From: Planctomycetota bacterium
Lineage (GTDB): Bacteria; Planctomycetota; UBA1135; UBA2386
Direction of reading: 5' to 3'
DNA: 39,792 nt
Assembly (NCBI GenBank): GCA_016794035.1
Contig: JAEUHS010000103.1
Coordinates: forward strand, 1 to 39,792
Positions 32,324 to 39,792 of the stretch are shown here, piece after piece. Position numbers and translations under genes: made by a program. Every line of letters starts with the position of its first letter. Position 1 is the stretch's first letter. The notes under the pieces were generated by a model that saw nothing but the letters and a program-made list of their open reading frames with translations, ran no database searches and was not told the DNA's origin.

Positions 32324-33559
32324 GTGAACCAGCGCGGATCGCACGTGTGCCTCGCTCGGCTGGGCTTCGGCGCCTGGCTGCTGGTCGCGGCACCGGCCGG
32401 GGCGCAGGCCGTCACCGCCCACCTGGCGGCCCGCATCCTGCCCGGCGACGGCGCCCCGCTCGACGCCGCGGTGCTGCTCGAGCAGTCCGGCCGGATCGTC
32501 GCCGTGGGCCCGCGCCAGACGACGCCGATCCCCGACGGCGCGACGATCGTCGACCACGGCTCGGCGTGGCTGTGCCCCGGCTTCGTCGACCTGCACCATC
32601 ACGTCAGCAGCGGCGGCGGCGACATCAACGACATGACGATGCCGTTGAACGCCGAACTGCGCACGCTCGACGTCGTCAAGCCGAGCGCGGAGATGATCCG
32701 GCTGGCCGCCGCCGGTGGCGTGACGACGACGCTGTTCATCCCCGGCTCGGGCACCAACATCGGCGGCTTCGGCGTGCTGCTGAAGATGCGCTGGAACCAG
32801 CCGCTCGAGCGCCTGGTCGTGCGCGAACTCGGCGCGATGAAGGTCGCACAGGGCTTCAACCCGGAGCGCCGCAGCGGCGACCTGGGCCTGACCCGCATGG
32901 GCAGCAGCGAGCTGCTGATCCAGCTGCTCGAACGCGGCCGCGACTACGCGGCGGCGTGGCGCGCGTTCGCGGCCGGCGACGGCGCGAAGCCGGCCTTCCA
33001 GCCCGAGCTCGAGCAGCTGCGCGCCGTGTTCGACCGCAAGGTGCCGGTGCTGATCCACACCGCCGGTGCGCGCGACTGCATCGCGACGGCGCGCATGTTC
33101 CAGGACGTGTTCGGCCTGCGCATGGTGCTGTCGCACGGCTGCTTCGACGGCTGGCTCGCCGCCGCCGCGCTGGCCGAGCGCGGCACCCCGGTCAATCTGG
33201 GGCCGCGCATGTACGAGTTCGACCGCGACGGTCGCTTCCAGGGCACCTGCCAGGCCTACTGGGACGTCGGCTGCCGCGACCTGTCGATCAACACCGACGC
33301 GCCGGTGGTCGCGGCCGAAGAACTGCAGCTGCAGGCGGCGATGGCGATCCGGCTCGGCCTCGCCTACGACGTCGCGCTGCGCGCCGTGACGATCCAGCCG
33401 GCGCGGCAGATCGGCATCGACGACCGCACCGGCTCGCTGACCGCCGGCAAGGACGCCGACTTCCAGGTCACGGCCGGCGACCCGCTCGACCCGCGGCACG
33501 CGCCGCTCGCGGTCTACATCGAAGGAACCCTCGTGCACCGACTCGGAGACGTGCGATGA
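32324..33559 (+). CDS. Secreted amidohydrolase with intact metal site, array gene 7
   Basis: A 411-residue enzyme. The start is GTG 32324: GAGGA at 32312-32316 lies 7 nt upstream, and the product begins with signal peptide 'RLGFGAWLLVAAPAGA' followed by Gln. The complete metal set is seen: 'PGFVDLHHH' (His91, His93), 'VLIHTAG' (His245), 'VLSHGCFDGW' (His271) and 'INTDAPVV' (Asp325). It shares with gene 6 the blocks 'IPGSGTNIGGFG', 'GFNPERRSGDLGLTRMG' and 'TGSLTAGKDADFQVTAGDPL', so the two are recent paralogues within the array. It lacks the N-terminal Pro/Ala linker of gene 6. It is predicted active; the substrate is unknown. The stop overlaps gene 8 (ATGA). Confidence 0.89.
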   Translation: MNQRGSHVCLARLGFGAWLLVAAPAGAQAVTAHLAARILPGDGAPLDAAVLLEQSGRIVAVGPRQTTPIPDGATIVDHGSAWLCPGFVDLHHHVSSGGGDINDMTMPLNAELRTLDVVKPSAEMIRLAAAGGVTTTLFIPGSGTNIGGFGVLLKMRWNQPLERLVVRELGAMKVAQGFNPERRSGDLGLTRMGSSELLIQLLERGRDYAAAWRAFAAGDGAKPAFQPELEQLRAVFDRKVPVLIHTAGARDCIATARMFQDVFGLRMVLSHGCFDGWLAAAALAERGTPVNLGPRMYEFDRDGRFQGTCQAYWDVGCRDLSINTDAPVVAAEELQLQAAMAIRLGLAYDVALRAVTIQPARQIGIDDRTGSLTAGKDADFQVTAGDPLDPRHAPLAVYIEGTLVHRLGDVR

Positions 33560-34989
33560 ACGCAAAGACGACGACGCTGGCCATGCTGTTGGCCCTCACG
33601 GCTGCCGCCCTCGGCCGCGCGCAGGACCGCCGGCCGGTGGCGTTCACCAACGCGCGCCTGGTGACGATCGCCGGCGCCGTGATCGAACGCGGCACGCTGG
33701 TGGTGAAGAACGGCAAGATCGAGGCGCTCGGCGCCGACGTGCCCGCGCCCGCCGGTGCCCGCATCGTCGACGCCACCGGCATGACGATCCTGCCCGGCCT
33801 GGTCAGCGCATTCTCGCGCGCCGGGCTGGTCGGCACGGAATCGCCGCGACCGGCGGAACGCACGCGCGGGCGCCGCGGCCGGCCGAGCCAGCCCGATGCC
33901 GACACGGGTCGCGGTGCCGCCGGCAATCGCGCGGCGACCAAGGTCGTCGAGGCGCTGCATGCGCGCCAGGACGTGTTCGGCGAGCTGCTGCGCGTCGGCG
34001 TGACGTCGCTGGCGTTGACGCCGATCGGCGACGGCTTCCCGGGCCTCGGCGCCGTGCTGCGGCCCGACGGCAAGACGCTCGCGCAACTGACACTCGACGA
34101 CGATGCGTTCGTCGAGGTGAGCATGGCACGCAACGCCGCGACCAAGAAGCTGCTGAAGGAGACGTTCGCGAAGGCCAGGCAGCGCGTCGAGGAGCGCAAG
34201 CAGCCGCCGAAGCCCGCCGAGGCGCCCGCGCCGGCGGACAAGGCGGCCGCGAAGCCGCCCGACGGCAAGACGGAACCGCCGAAGGGTGACACGCCGCCGA
34301 AGCCGGAGCCGACCCCGGAACCCAAGCCGGAGCCGAAGCCCGAACCGAAGCCCGAACCCAAGCCCGAACCGAAGCCCGGCGACAAGCCGGCCGAGGCGCC
34401 GGCCAAGAAGCCCGAGCCGCCCAAGGACGAGAACCTCGAGGTGCTGGCCGACCTGCTCGAAGGCAAGCGGCGCGCGATCGTCGAGATCGACTCCGCAGCC
34501 GACTTCCAGCACTGGCAACAGGCCGTCGCCGACGACGTCAAGTTCCCGCGCGCGATCGTCGTCACGCGCCACGACCCCTACACCGGCACGGTCGACCACG
34601 TGCTCGAGCCGCTGAAGGCGATGCAGTGCCCGGTGCTGCTGCCGCCCGACCTGTCGACGCTGCCGCGCACGCGCCACCTGATCCACCCGGCGCTGCAGCT
34701 GCACGACGCCGGCATCGAGATCGGCTTCCTGCTCGGCGACAACCCGGCCGCGGTGCGGCTGCTGTTCTTCCGCCTGATGGAGCTCGTGCGCGCGGGCCTG
34801 CCCGCGGACGTGGCGCTGCGCGGTGTGACCCAGGTGCCGGCCAAGGTGCTCGGCATCGACGGCCGCACCGGCACGCTCGAGGTCGGCAAGGACGCCAACC
34901 TGCTGGTGTTCCGCGGCGACCCGCTCGCTCCGACTGGCGAACTGCTGCAGGTCTGGCTCGAAGGCCGCGAGGTCGCGAAGGAACCATGA
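33556..34989 (+). CDS. Amidohydrolase-like secreted pseudoenzyme, array gene 8 (KPEP repeat linker)
   Basis: A 477-residue protein with signal peptide 'LAMLLALTAAALGRA' and then Gln. The metal-site motif reads 'LPGLVSAFSRAG', with Phe86 and Arg88 replacing the His pair. The barrel strand that should carry a His reads 'RAIVEIDSAADF'. Residues about 193-290 are a Lys-rich helix followed by a long Pro/Lys/Glu linker containing tandem Lys-Pro-Glu-Pro units, like the periplasm-spanning stretch of TonB. The end 'TGTLEVGKDANLLVFRGDPL' is conserved. It is linked by ATGA to gene 7 and by ATGATG to gene 9. It is predicted inactive. The stiff linker would hold the two folded halves apart or reach across the envelope. 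Confidence 0.84.
   Translation: MNAKTTTLAMLLALTAAALGRAQDRRPVAFTNARLVTIAGAVIERGTLVVKNGKIEALGADVPAPAGARIVDATGMTILPGLVSAFSRAGLVGTESPRPAERTRGRRGRPSQPDADTGRGAAGNRAATKVVEALHARQDVFGELLRVGVTSLALTPIGDGFPGLGAVLRPDGKTLAQLTLDDDAFVEVSMARNAATKKLLKETFAKARQRVEERKQPPKPAEAPAPADKAAAKPPDGKTEPPKGDTPPKPEPTPEPKPEPKPEPKPEPKPEPKPGDKPAEAPAKKPEPPKDENLEVLADLLEGKRRAIVEIDSAADFQHWQQAVADDVKFPRAIVVTRHDPYTGTVDHVLEPLKAMQCPVLLPPDLSTLPRTRHLIHPALQLHDAGIEIGFLLGDNPAAVRLLFFRLMELVRAGLPADVALRGVTQVPAKVLGIDGRTGTLEVGKDANLLVFRGDPLAPTGELLQVWLEGREVAKEP
34300..34377 (+). repeat. Tandem Lys-Pro-Glu-Pro coding repeat
   Basis: About six imperfect 12-nt units built on 'aagcccgaaccg' or 'aagccggagccg' encode (Lys-Pro-Glu-Pro)n in array gene 8. 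The unit is in frame and unit number could vary by slippage without breaking the gene. Confidence 0.8.
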
Positions 34990-36389
34990 TGTCCACCTCC
35001 CCGAGAACTCCACGGCGCACCCGCACGCTGTGCCTCGCCGCCCTGCTGGCGGCGCTCACCGTCGACCTGTCGGCGCAGGGTCGCGGCCGCCGCGGCCAGC
35101 GCGGCGACGCACCACCGCCGGCACCGGCGCCGGCCGCCAAGGCCGCCGAGTCCGAGCCGAGCAAGCCGAAGCACTACACGGCGATCGTCGGCGGCGACGT
35201 CTACCTCGGCACCGGCCAGCGCGTGACCGGCGCGACGGTGCTGATCGCCGACGACAAGATCGAGGCGATCGGCCAGGGCCTGACGCTGCCCGAAGGCACG
35301 ACCGTGCTCGACGCCAAGGGCAAGATCGTCAGCCCGGGCTTCGTCGCCGTGGTCGGCAACGGCATGGGTGCGGGCCGCAGCGCGCCGTTCGCCGACGGCG
35401 TCAACCCGTTCGACCCGGAGATCAAGCAGGGCCTCGCCGCCGGCATCACCGCGTTCCTCGCCGGCTCCGTCGGCTCGTCGTCGAGTCCGAGCGGCAGCAA
35501 CGCCGTGGTCAAGCTCGCATGGGGCGACGCCAAGGGCATGGTGCTGAAGGAGGACGCGGTGCTCGGCATCGCCGCCGAACTGAGCCTCGGCGACCGCGAC
35601 AAGCTCGCCGAATCGGTCAAGAAGGCGCAGGAGTACCTGAAGGCCGTCGAGGACTTCCCGGCGCAGAAGGCCAAGGACCCCAACGCCAAGGAGCCGGCGG
35701 TTCCGCCCGGTACCGACAAGATCCTGGCCGTACTGCGCGGTCAGTCGGTGCTGTGGATCAGCCTCGGCGGCGGCGGGTTCGGCATGTTCGGCGGCGGTCG
35801 CGGCGGCGGCGGCGGTCGGGCCGACGACCTGGACGCGATCCGGCAGGGCCTGGACACCGCCCGGCTGTTCGGCCGCGGGGTCGTGCTGCAGAAGCCGGTC
35901 AGCGCCTGGCTCCTGCCGGACGAGATCGCCGCGACCGGCTCGATGGTGTTCCTGAGCCCGCGCGACCGGCGTCCGGCGGATCCGCAGGACCCCGACCGCA
36001 CCGGCAGCAACCTCGCGTCGGCAGCGATCCTGGCCCGCGCCGGCGTGCCGGTCGCGGTGACCTGCCCCGTTGGCATGTTCGGCGGCGCCGGCGTCGGCAC
36101 CGGCGGCATCCTCGGGCAGGACCTCAACACCCCGCAGGTCGACGCTGCGTTCGCGGTCCGCGGCGGGATGGACAACCGTAAGGCACTACGCACCATCACC
36201 TTGGATGCTGCCAAGATGCTGGGCGTCGAGCGCCGGATCGGCTCGCTCGAGCCCGGCAAGGACGCGGATGTCTTGATTCTCGATGGCGACCCGCTGCACT
36301 ATGCCACCTTCGTGACGACGGCCCTGGTCAACGGGAAGGTCGTATACGAGAAGGCCAACGAGCCACTGTTCCGTCACATCACGCGCTAG
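34986..36389 (+). CDS. Amidohydrolase-like secreted pseudoenzyme, array gene 9 (Gly-rich, HxH lost)
   Basis: A 467-residue protein. Two consecutive ATG codons (34986, 34989) are in frame; the first overlaps the stop of gene 8. The signal peptide 'LCLAALLAALTVDLSA' follows a basic N-terminus and is followed by Gln. The metal-site segment 'SPGFVAVVGNGMG' has Val123 and Asn125 instead of His. In place of the next ligand strand there is 'LWISLGGGGFGMFGGG' and a poly-Gly run. The C-terminal part is well conserved ('IGSLEPGKDADVLILDGDPL', 'ALVNGKVVYEKANEPLF'). It ends the tightly coupled array; 76 nt separate it from the next gene. It is predicted inactive as a metal hydrolase. Confidence 0.84.
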   Translation: MMSTSPRTPRRTRTLCLAALLAALTVDLSAQGRGRRGQRGDAPPPAPAPAAKAAESEPSKPKHYTAIVGGDVYLGTGQRVTGATVLIADDKIEAIGQGLTLPEGTTVLDAKGKIVSPGFVAVVGNGMGAGRSAPFADGVNPFDPEIKQGLAAGITAFLAGSVGSSSSPSGSNAVVKLAWGDAKGMVLKEDAVLGIAAELSLGDRDKLAESVKKAQEYLKAVEDFPAQKAKDPNAKEPAVPPGTDKILAVLRGQSVLWISLGGGGFGMFGGGRGGGGGRADDLDAIRQGLDTARLFGRGVVLQKPVSAWLLPDEIAATGSMVFLSPRDRRPADPQDPDRTGSNLASAAILARAGVPVAVTCPVGMFGGAGVGTGGILGQDLNTPQVDAAFAVRGGMDNRKALRTITLDAAKMLGVERRIGSLEPGKDADVLILDGDPLHYATFVTTALVNGKVVYEKANEPLFRHITR

Positions 36390-36465
36390 GGGCCGCTGCC
36401 CCGCGCGCCGCGAGGGACGCGGGCCGCCGCCCACCGACCCGAGCCCTGCAAGGACGACCCTTCTC

Positions 36466-36882
36466 ATGAGCGTAGAGAGCCTGAAGGAACTGGACGACTT
36501 CTTCCGCAGCATGCGGCAGGCGTTCAACAGCCGTGATCTCAAGACCTTCCGCTCCCATTTCTGGACCGACAAGCGCTTCCAGAACCTGGACGCATCCGGC
36601 CGCCGGGACCGCGGTTGGGGTGAGTTCGAGGAGGTGCTGGACCAGGAGTTCCGCTACCTCGAAACGGTGCGCCTCGAGCTGAAGGACCTCGAGTTCCAGG
36701 TGTTCGACGACCAGTTCGCGACCGTCATCGGCGGCTGGCGCCTGAGCCAGACCGATCCCGAAGGGCGCAATCACGAACAGGGCGGCCGCTGCACGTTCTC
36801 GCTGTGCCGCATGAGCGACGACTGGAAGATCGTCGCCCAGCACTACTCGCCGCTGTCCGCCGAGGAGGCTGCCGCGGAGTAG
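36466..36882 (+). CDS. SnoaL/NTF2-like domain protein
   Basis: A 138-residue cytosolic protein without a signal peptide. The arrangement of N-terminal helices ('LDDFFRSMRQAFNSRDLKTF'), a pocket segment ('RGWGEFEEVLDQEF') and C-terminal strands ('FATVIGGWRLSQ', 'GRCTFSLCRMSDDWKIVAQH', then 'YSPL') is the pattern of SnoaL-like or nuclear-transport-factor-2-like small domains, including the 'DDWKIVAQHYS' ending typical of ketosteroid-isomerase-like proteins. Catalysis cannot be inferred. It lies 76 nt after the amidohydrolase array and 87 nt before icmF, so it may belong to either transcript. AGGA at 36451-36454 is 11 nt before the ATG. Confidence 0.75.
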   Translation: MSVESLKELDDFFRSMRQAFNSRDLKTFRSHFWTDKRFQNLDASGRRDRGWGEFEEVLDQEFRYLETVRLELKDLEFQVFDDQFATVIGGWRLSQTDPEGRNHEQGGRCTFSLCRMSDDWKIVAQHYSPLSAEEAAAE

Positions 36883-36969
36883 CCGCCCGTTCGGAAGCTC
36901 GGCAACCCAGCCAGCATGGGCTAGAGTGGTCCGGGTGAAGCCACGTCTGACCCTGCACCGATCGGCATC

Positions 36970-39792
36970 GTGACCCCGGCGGCCACCAGTTCGACCTCTC
37001 CCGGCCCCGCGCGGTCGCCCGGCAGCGGCGCGGTGGTCCCGTTCCGCCCGCAGCACAAGATCCGGCTGGTCACCGCGACCAGCCTGTTCGACGGCCACGA
37101 CGCGTCGATCCACATCTTCCGCCGCATCGCCCAGGCGAGCGGCGCCGAGGTCGTGCACCTGGGCCACAATCGTTCGGTGCAGGAGATCGTCGACGCGGCG
37201 ATCGAGGAGGACGCGCAGGGCATCGCGGTGACGTCCTACCAGGGCGGCCACAACGAGTTCTTCCGCTACATGTTCGACATGCTGCGGCAACGCGGCGCCG
37301 GCCACGTGAAGATCTTCGGCGGCGGCGGCGGCGTGATCCTGCCCGACGAGATCCAGGCGCTGCACGACTACGGCATCGGCCGCGTCTACTCGCCCGACGA
37401 CGGCCGCGAACTCGGCCTGCAGGGCATGATCGACGACATGCTGCGGCGGTGCGACTTCGCCACCGTGCAGCCGACCGACGCGATGCCCGCGGTGCGCGCC
37501 GCCGACGCGGCGACCGTCGCCAAGGCGATCAGCCTGGTCGAGAACTTCCCCGATCGGCACCGCGCGCACCTGCGGGCGGCGCTGGCGCAACGCGCGACGG
37601 TGCCGCCCGTGCTCGGCATCACCGGCACCGGCGGCGCCGGCAAGAGCTCGCTGATCGACGAACTGCTGCGCCGCTTCCTGCTCGACTTCCCGGCGCACCG
37701 CATCGCCGTGCTCTGCGTCGACCCGACCCGCAAGAAGACCGGCGGCGCACTGCTCGGCGACCGCATCCGCATGAACGCGGCGATCGACCCGCGCGTGTTC
37801 GTGCGTTCGATGGCGACGCGCCGGGCGAACCTGTCGCTGGCCGAGGGCGTCGCCGACGCGCTGGCCGTGCTGCGCCTGGCGGACTTCGACCTGGTCCTGC
37901 TCGAGAGCAGCGGCATCGGCCAGAGCGACACCGAGATCGTCGACCACGCCGACGTGTCGCTGTACGTGATGACGCCGGAGTTCGGCGCACAGAGCCAGCT
38001 CGAGAAGATCGACATGCTCGACTTCGCCGACCTGGTCGCGATCAACAAGTTCGATCGCCGCGGCGCCCGCGACGCCCTGCGCGACGTGCGCAAGCAGTAC
38101 CAGCGCAACCGCAAGGCGTTCGAGCGCCCCGTCGACGAGATGCCGGTGTTCGGCACGATGGCGGCGACGTTCGCCGATCCGGGCACCAACCGCCTCTACC
38201 GCGAGGTCGCCCGGTCGCTCGACCGGCTGCGCCCCGGCCGCTTCGCCAGCACGCTCGAGCTGCGGGAGGGCGATCCCGAGACCACGCACGTGATCCCGAC
38301 CGAACGCGTGCGCTACCTGGCCGAGATCGTCGAGGCGAACCGCAAGTACAACCGGTGGGCCGTCGAGCAGAGCGACCTCGCCGAGCGCTGCTACGTGCTG
38401 GCCGGTGCGCTCGCCGCGCTGCCGGCCACGGCCATCGAGGCCCGCAAGTCCCTCGAGCAGGAACGCGCCGCCGCCGAGCGCGCGCTGGCGCCCGAGTGCC
38501 TCGCGCTGCTGCGCGACTGGGAGCCGATGGTCGCGAGCCTGACCGCGGAGCACTTCGAGTTCCGGGTGCGCGAGCGCACCGTCAAGATCGAGAACCACAC
38601 GCGGTCGCTGTCGGGCCTCGCGATCCCGAAGGTCGCGCCGCCGCGCTACCGCTCCCACGGCGACCGCCTGCGCTGGCTGCTGTGCGAGAACCTGCCGGGG
38701 CGGTTCCCGTTCGCCGCCGGCGTCTACCCGTTCAAGCGCGCCGCGGAGGACCCGACGCGCATGTTCGCCGGCGAAGGCGGTCCGGAGCGCACCAACCGCC
38801 GGTTCCACTACCTCTCGCGCGGTCAGGCCTACAAGCGGCTGTCGACCGCGTTCGACAGCGTGACGCTGTACGGCGAGGACCCGGCCGAGCGCCCCGACAT
38901 CCTCGGCAAGGTCGGCAACGCCGGCGTGTCGATCTGCACGCTCGACGACGCCAAACGGCTCTACAGCGGCTTCGACCTGCGCGACCCGGTGACGTCGGTG
39001 TCGATGACGATCAACGGCCCGGCGCCGATGCTGCTCGCGTTCTTCCTGAACGCCGCGATCGACCAGCAGTGCGAACGCTGGCTGCAGGAGAACGGCGAGC
39101 TGGAGGCGGCCAAGGCGGCGATCGAGCGGCGCTTCGCCGCGCACGGCCTGCAGCCACCGACCTACCGCGACGACCTGCCGACCGGCCACGACGGGCTGGG
39201 CACCCGGCTGCTGGGCATCAGCGGCGACCGGGTCGTGCCGGAAGACGTCTACGCGCGCCTGCGCGCCGAGACGCTGGCGGCGGTACGCGGCACCGTGCAG
39301 GCGGACATCCTCAAGGAGGACCAGGCGCAGAACACCTGCATCTTCAGCACCGAGTTCGCCCTGCGCATGATGGGCGACGTGCAGCAGTTCTTCACCGAGA
39401 ACAAGGTCCGCAACTTCTACTCGGTGTCGATCTCCGGCTACCACATCGCCGAGGCCGGCGCCAACCCGATCACACAGCTCGCGTTCACGCTGGCGAACGG
39501 CTTCACCTACGTCGAGTACTACCTGAGCCGCGGCCTGTCGATCGACGACTTCGCGCCGAACCTCAGCTTCTTCTTCAGCAACGGCACCGATCCCGAGTAC
39601 GCGGTGATCGGCCGCGTCGCGCGCCGCATCTGGGCCAAGGCGATCCGCGAGCGCTACGGCGGCAGCGAGCGCAGCCAGATGCTGAAGTACCACATCCAGA
39701 CGTCGGGCCGGTCGCTGCACGCGCAGGAGATCGACTTCAACGACATCCGCACGACGCTGCAGGCGCTCTACGCGATCTACGACAACTGCAAC
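36970..39792 (+). CDS. icmF: Fused acyl-CoA mutase IcmF (isobutyryl-CoA mutase fused), 3' end outside window
   Basis: The first 941 codons of a three-part adenosylcobalamin enzyme that isomerises isobutyryl-CoA and n-butyryl-CoA (or a related branched acyl-CoA). The B12-binding domain comes first ('[16 protein letters not shown]', Asp41 and His43 of the cobalamin-binding motif; '[12 protein letters not shown]'). The MeaI-type G-protein chaperone follows, with P-loop '[12 protein letters not shown]' at 216-227, '[16 protein letters not shown]' and 'INKFDRRG'. The mutase domain begins near residue 540 with '[20 protein letters not shown]' and '[17 protein letters not shown]'. IcmF proteins are about 1090 residues, so roughly 150 are missing. 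The start is taken as GTG 36970: no ATG lies in the open frame, which opens after a stop at 36922, and GTG 37033 is the alternative. TAGAGT at 36922-36927 may be a -10 element. No cobalamin riboswitch fits in the 87-nt gap. Confidence 0.94.
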   Translation, partial: MTPAATSSTSPGPARSPGSGAVVPFRPQHKIRLVTATSLFDGHDASIHIFRRIAQASGAEVVHLGHNRSVQEIVDAAIEEDAQGIAVTSYQGGHNEFFRYMFDMLRQRGAGHVKIFGGGGGVILPDEIQALHDYGIGRVYSPDDGRELGLQGMIDDMLRRCDFATVQPTDAMPAVRAADAATVAKAISLVENFPDRHRAHLRAALAQRATVPPVLGITGTGGAGKSSLIDELLRRFLLDFPAHRIAVLCVDPTRKKTGGALLGDRIRMNAAIDPRVFVRSMATRRANLSLAEGVADALAVLRLADFDLVLLESSGIGQSDTEIVDHADVSLYVMTPEFGAQSQLEKIDMLDFADLVAINKFDRRGARDALRDVRKQYQRNRKAFERPVDEMPVFGTMAATFADPGTNRLYREVARSLDRLRPGRFASTLELREGDPETTHVIPTERVRYLAEIVEANRKYNRWAVEQSDLAERCYVLAGALAALPATAIEARKSLEQERAAAERALAPECLALLRDWEPMVASLTAEHFEFRVRERTVKIENHTRSLSGLAIPKVAPPRYRSHGDRLRWLLCENLPGRFPFAAGVYPFKRAAEDPTRMFAGEGGPERTNRRFHYLSRGQAYKRLSTAFDSVTLYGEDPAERPDILGKVGNAGVSICTLDDAKRLYSGFDLRDPVTSVSMTINGPAPMLLAFFLNAAIDQQCERWLQENGELEAAKAAIERRFAAHGLQPPTYRDDLPTGHDGLGTRLLGISGDRVVPEDVYARLRAETLAAVRGTVQADILKEDQAQNTCIFSTEFALRMMGDVQQFFTENKVRNFYSVSISGYHIAEAGANPITQLAFTLANGFTYVEYYLSRGLSIDDFAPNLSFFFSNGTDPEYAVIGRVARRIWAKAIRERYGGSERSQMLKYHIQTSGRSLHAQEIDFNDIRTTLQALYAIYDNCN

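Noticed and set aside
34300..34377. Short direct repeats considered as a CRISPR-like or regulatory array
   Set aside because: The 12-nt units are contiguous, in frame and encode Lys-Pro-Glu-Pro without spacers.
22517..36389. The array as a recently mobilised element
   Set aside because: No transposase, integrase, terminal repeat or composition shift is seen at either end, and the paralogues are highly diverged.
36883..36969. Cobalamin riboswitch upstream of icmF
   Set aside because: Only 87 nt are available and no B12-box-like sequence is visible.
36379..39720. A 1113-codon minus-strand open frame opposite the SnoaL-like gene and icmF
   Set aside because: It is a shadow frame. The plus strand shows all icmF motifs in a continuous frame.

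Overview
The window is high-GC bacterial chromosome with dense codon-biased genes and no tRNA, rRNA, insertion sequence or CRISPR array that I can see. The gene types point to Planctomycetota, probably one of the deep-sea or "Pla" type lineages. These are an ECF sigma factor coupled to a giant Ser/Thr kinase with WD40 repeats, a second kinase ending in a formylglycine-generating-enzyme-like domain, secreted repeat proteins with a recurring C-terminal domain, and a fused IcmF mutase. The taxonomic assignment is inference from gene content.

Layout. 214-3956 (minus) holds a kinase-WD40 gene followed 2 nt later by an ECF sigma factor. 4173-6707 (plus) is a secreted 13-repeat protein. 6897-9752 (minus) is a second receptor-type kinase. 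9974-10692 (minus) is a DUF1697 gene overlapping a tiny membrane protein. 10904-12442 (minus) is an AbgT-family transporter. 12818-14044 (plus) is a secreted alpha/beta hydrolase. 14081-14425 (minus) looks like a frameshifted remnant, followed by an unrecognised 193-residue gene. 15229-18537 (plus) is mfd. 18685-19776 (minus) is a membrane-anchored SGNH-like protein. 19916-21934 (minus) is a dipeptidyl-peptidase III that appears to be exported as a lipoprotein.

The centrepiece is 22517-36389 (plus): nine consecutive genes, all with signal peptides, all in the amidohydrolase (imidazolonepropionase-like) fold. Eight of the nine overlap a neighbour by 1 or 4 nt at each junction they share; the only gap is 14 nt. 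One gene is a double-domain fusion, so the array encodes ten amidohydrolase-like domains. Only two domains (genes six and seven) keep the complete metal-ligand set HxH, H, H, D. In the other eight the HxH motif is replaced, each time by different residues, while the N-terminal beta segment and the C-terminal 'GSL..GKDAD' segment are kept. This looks like an exported multi-subunit assembly of two enzymes and seven pseudoenzyme proteins. I do not know of such a system being characterised.

After the array come a SnoaL/NTF2-like small protein (36466-36882) and the first 941 codons of a fused acyl-CoA mutase IcmF (36970 to the window end).

A second theme is export. All eleven signal-peptidase-I-type precursors I recognise (the nine array proteins, the repeat protein and the alpha/beta hydrolase) have Gln at the predicted +1 position, as in the 'Q-rule' described for Bacteroidetes. 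The divergent exported DPP III and the nearby AbgT transporter make an extracellular peptide or amide processing role for the locus plausible, but this is inference.
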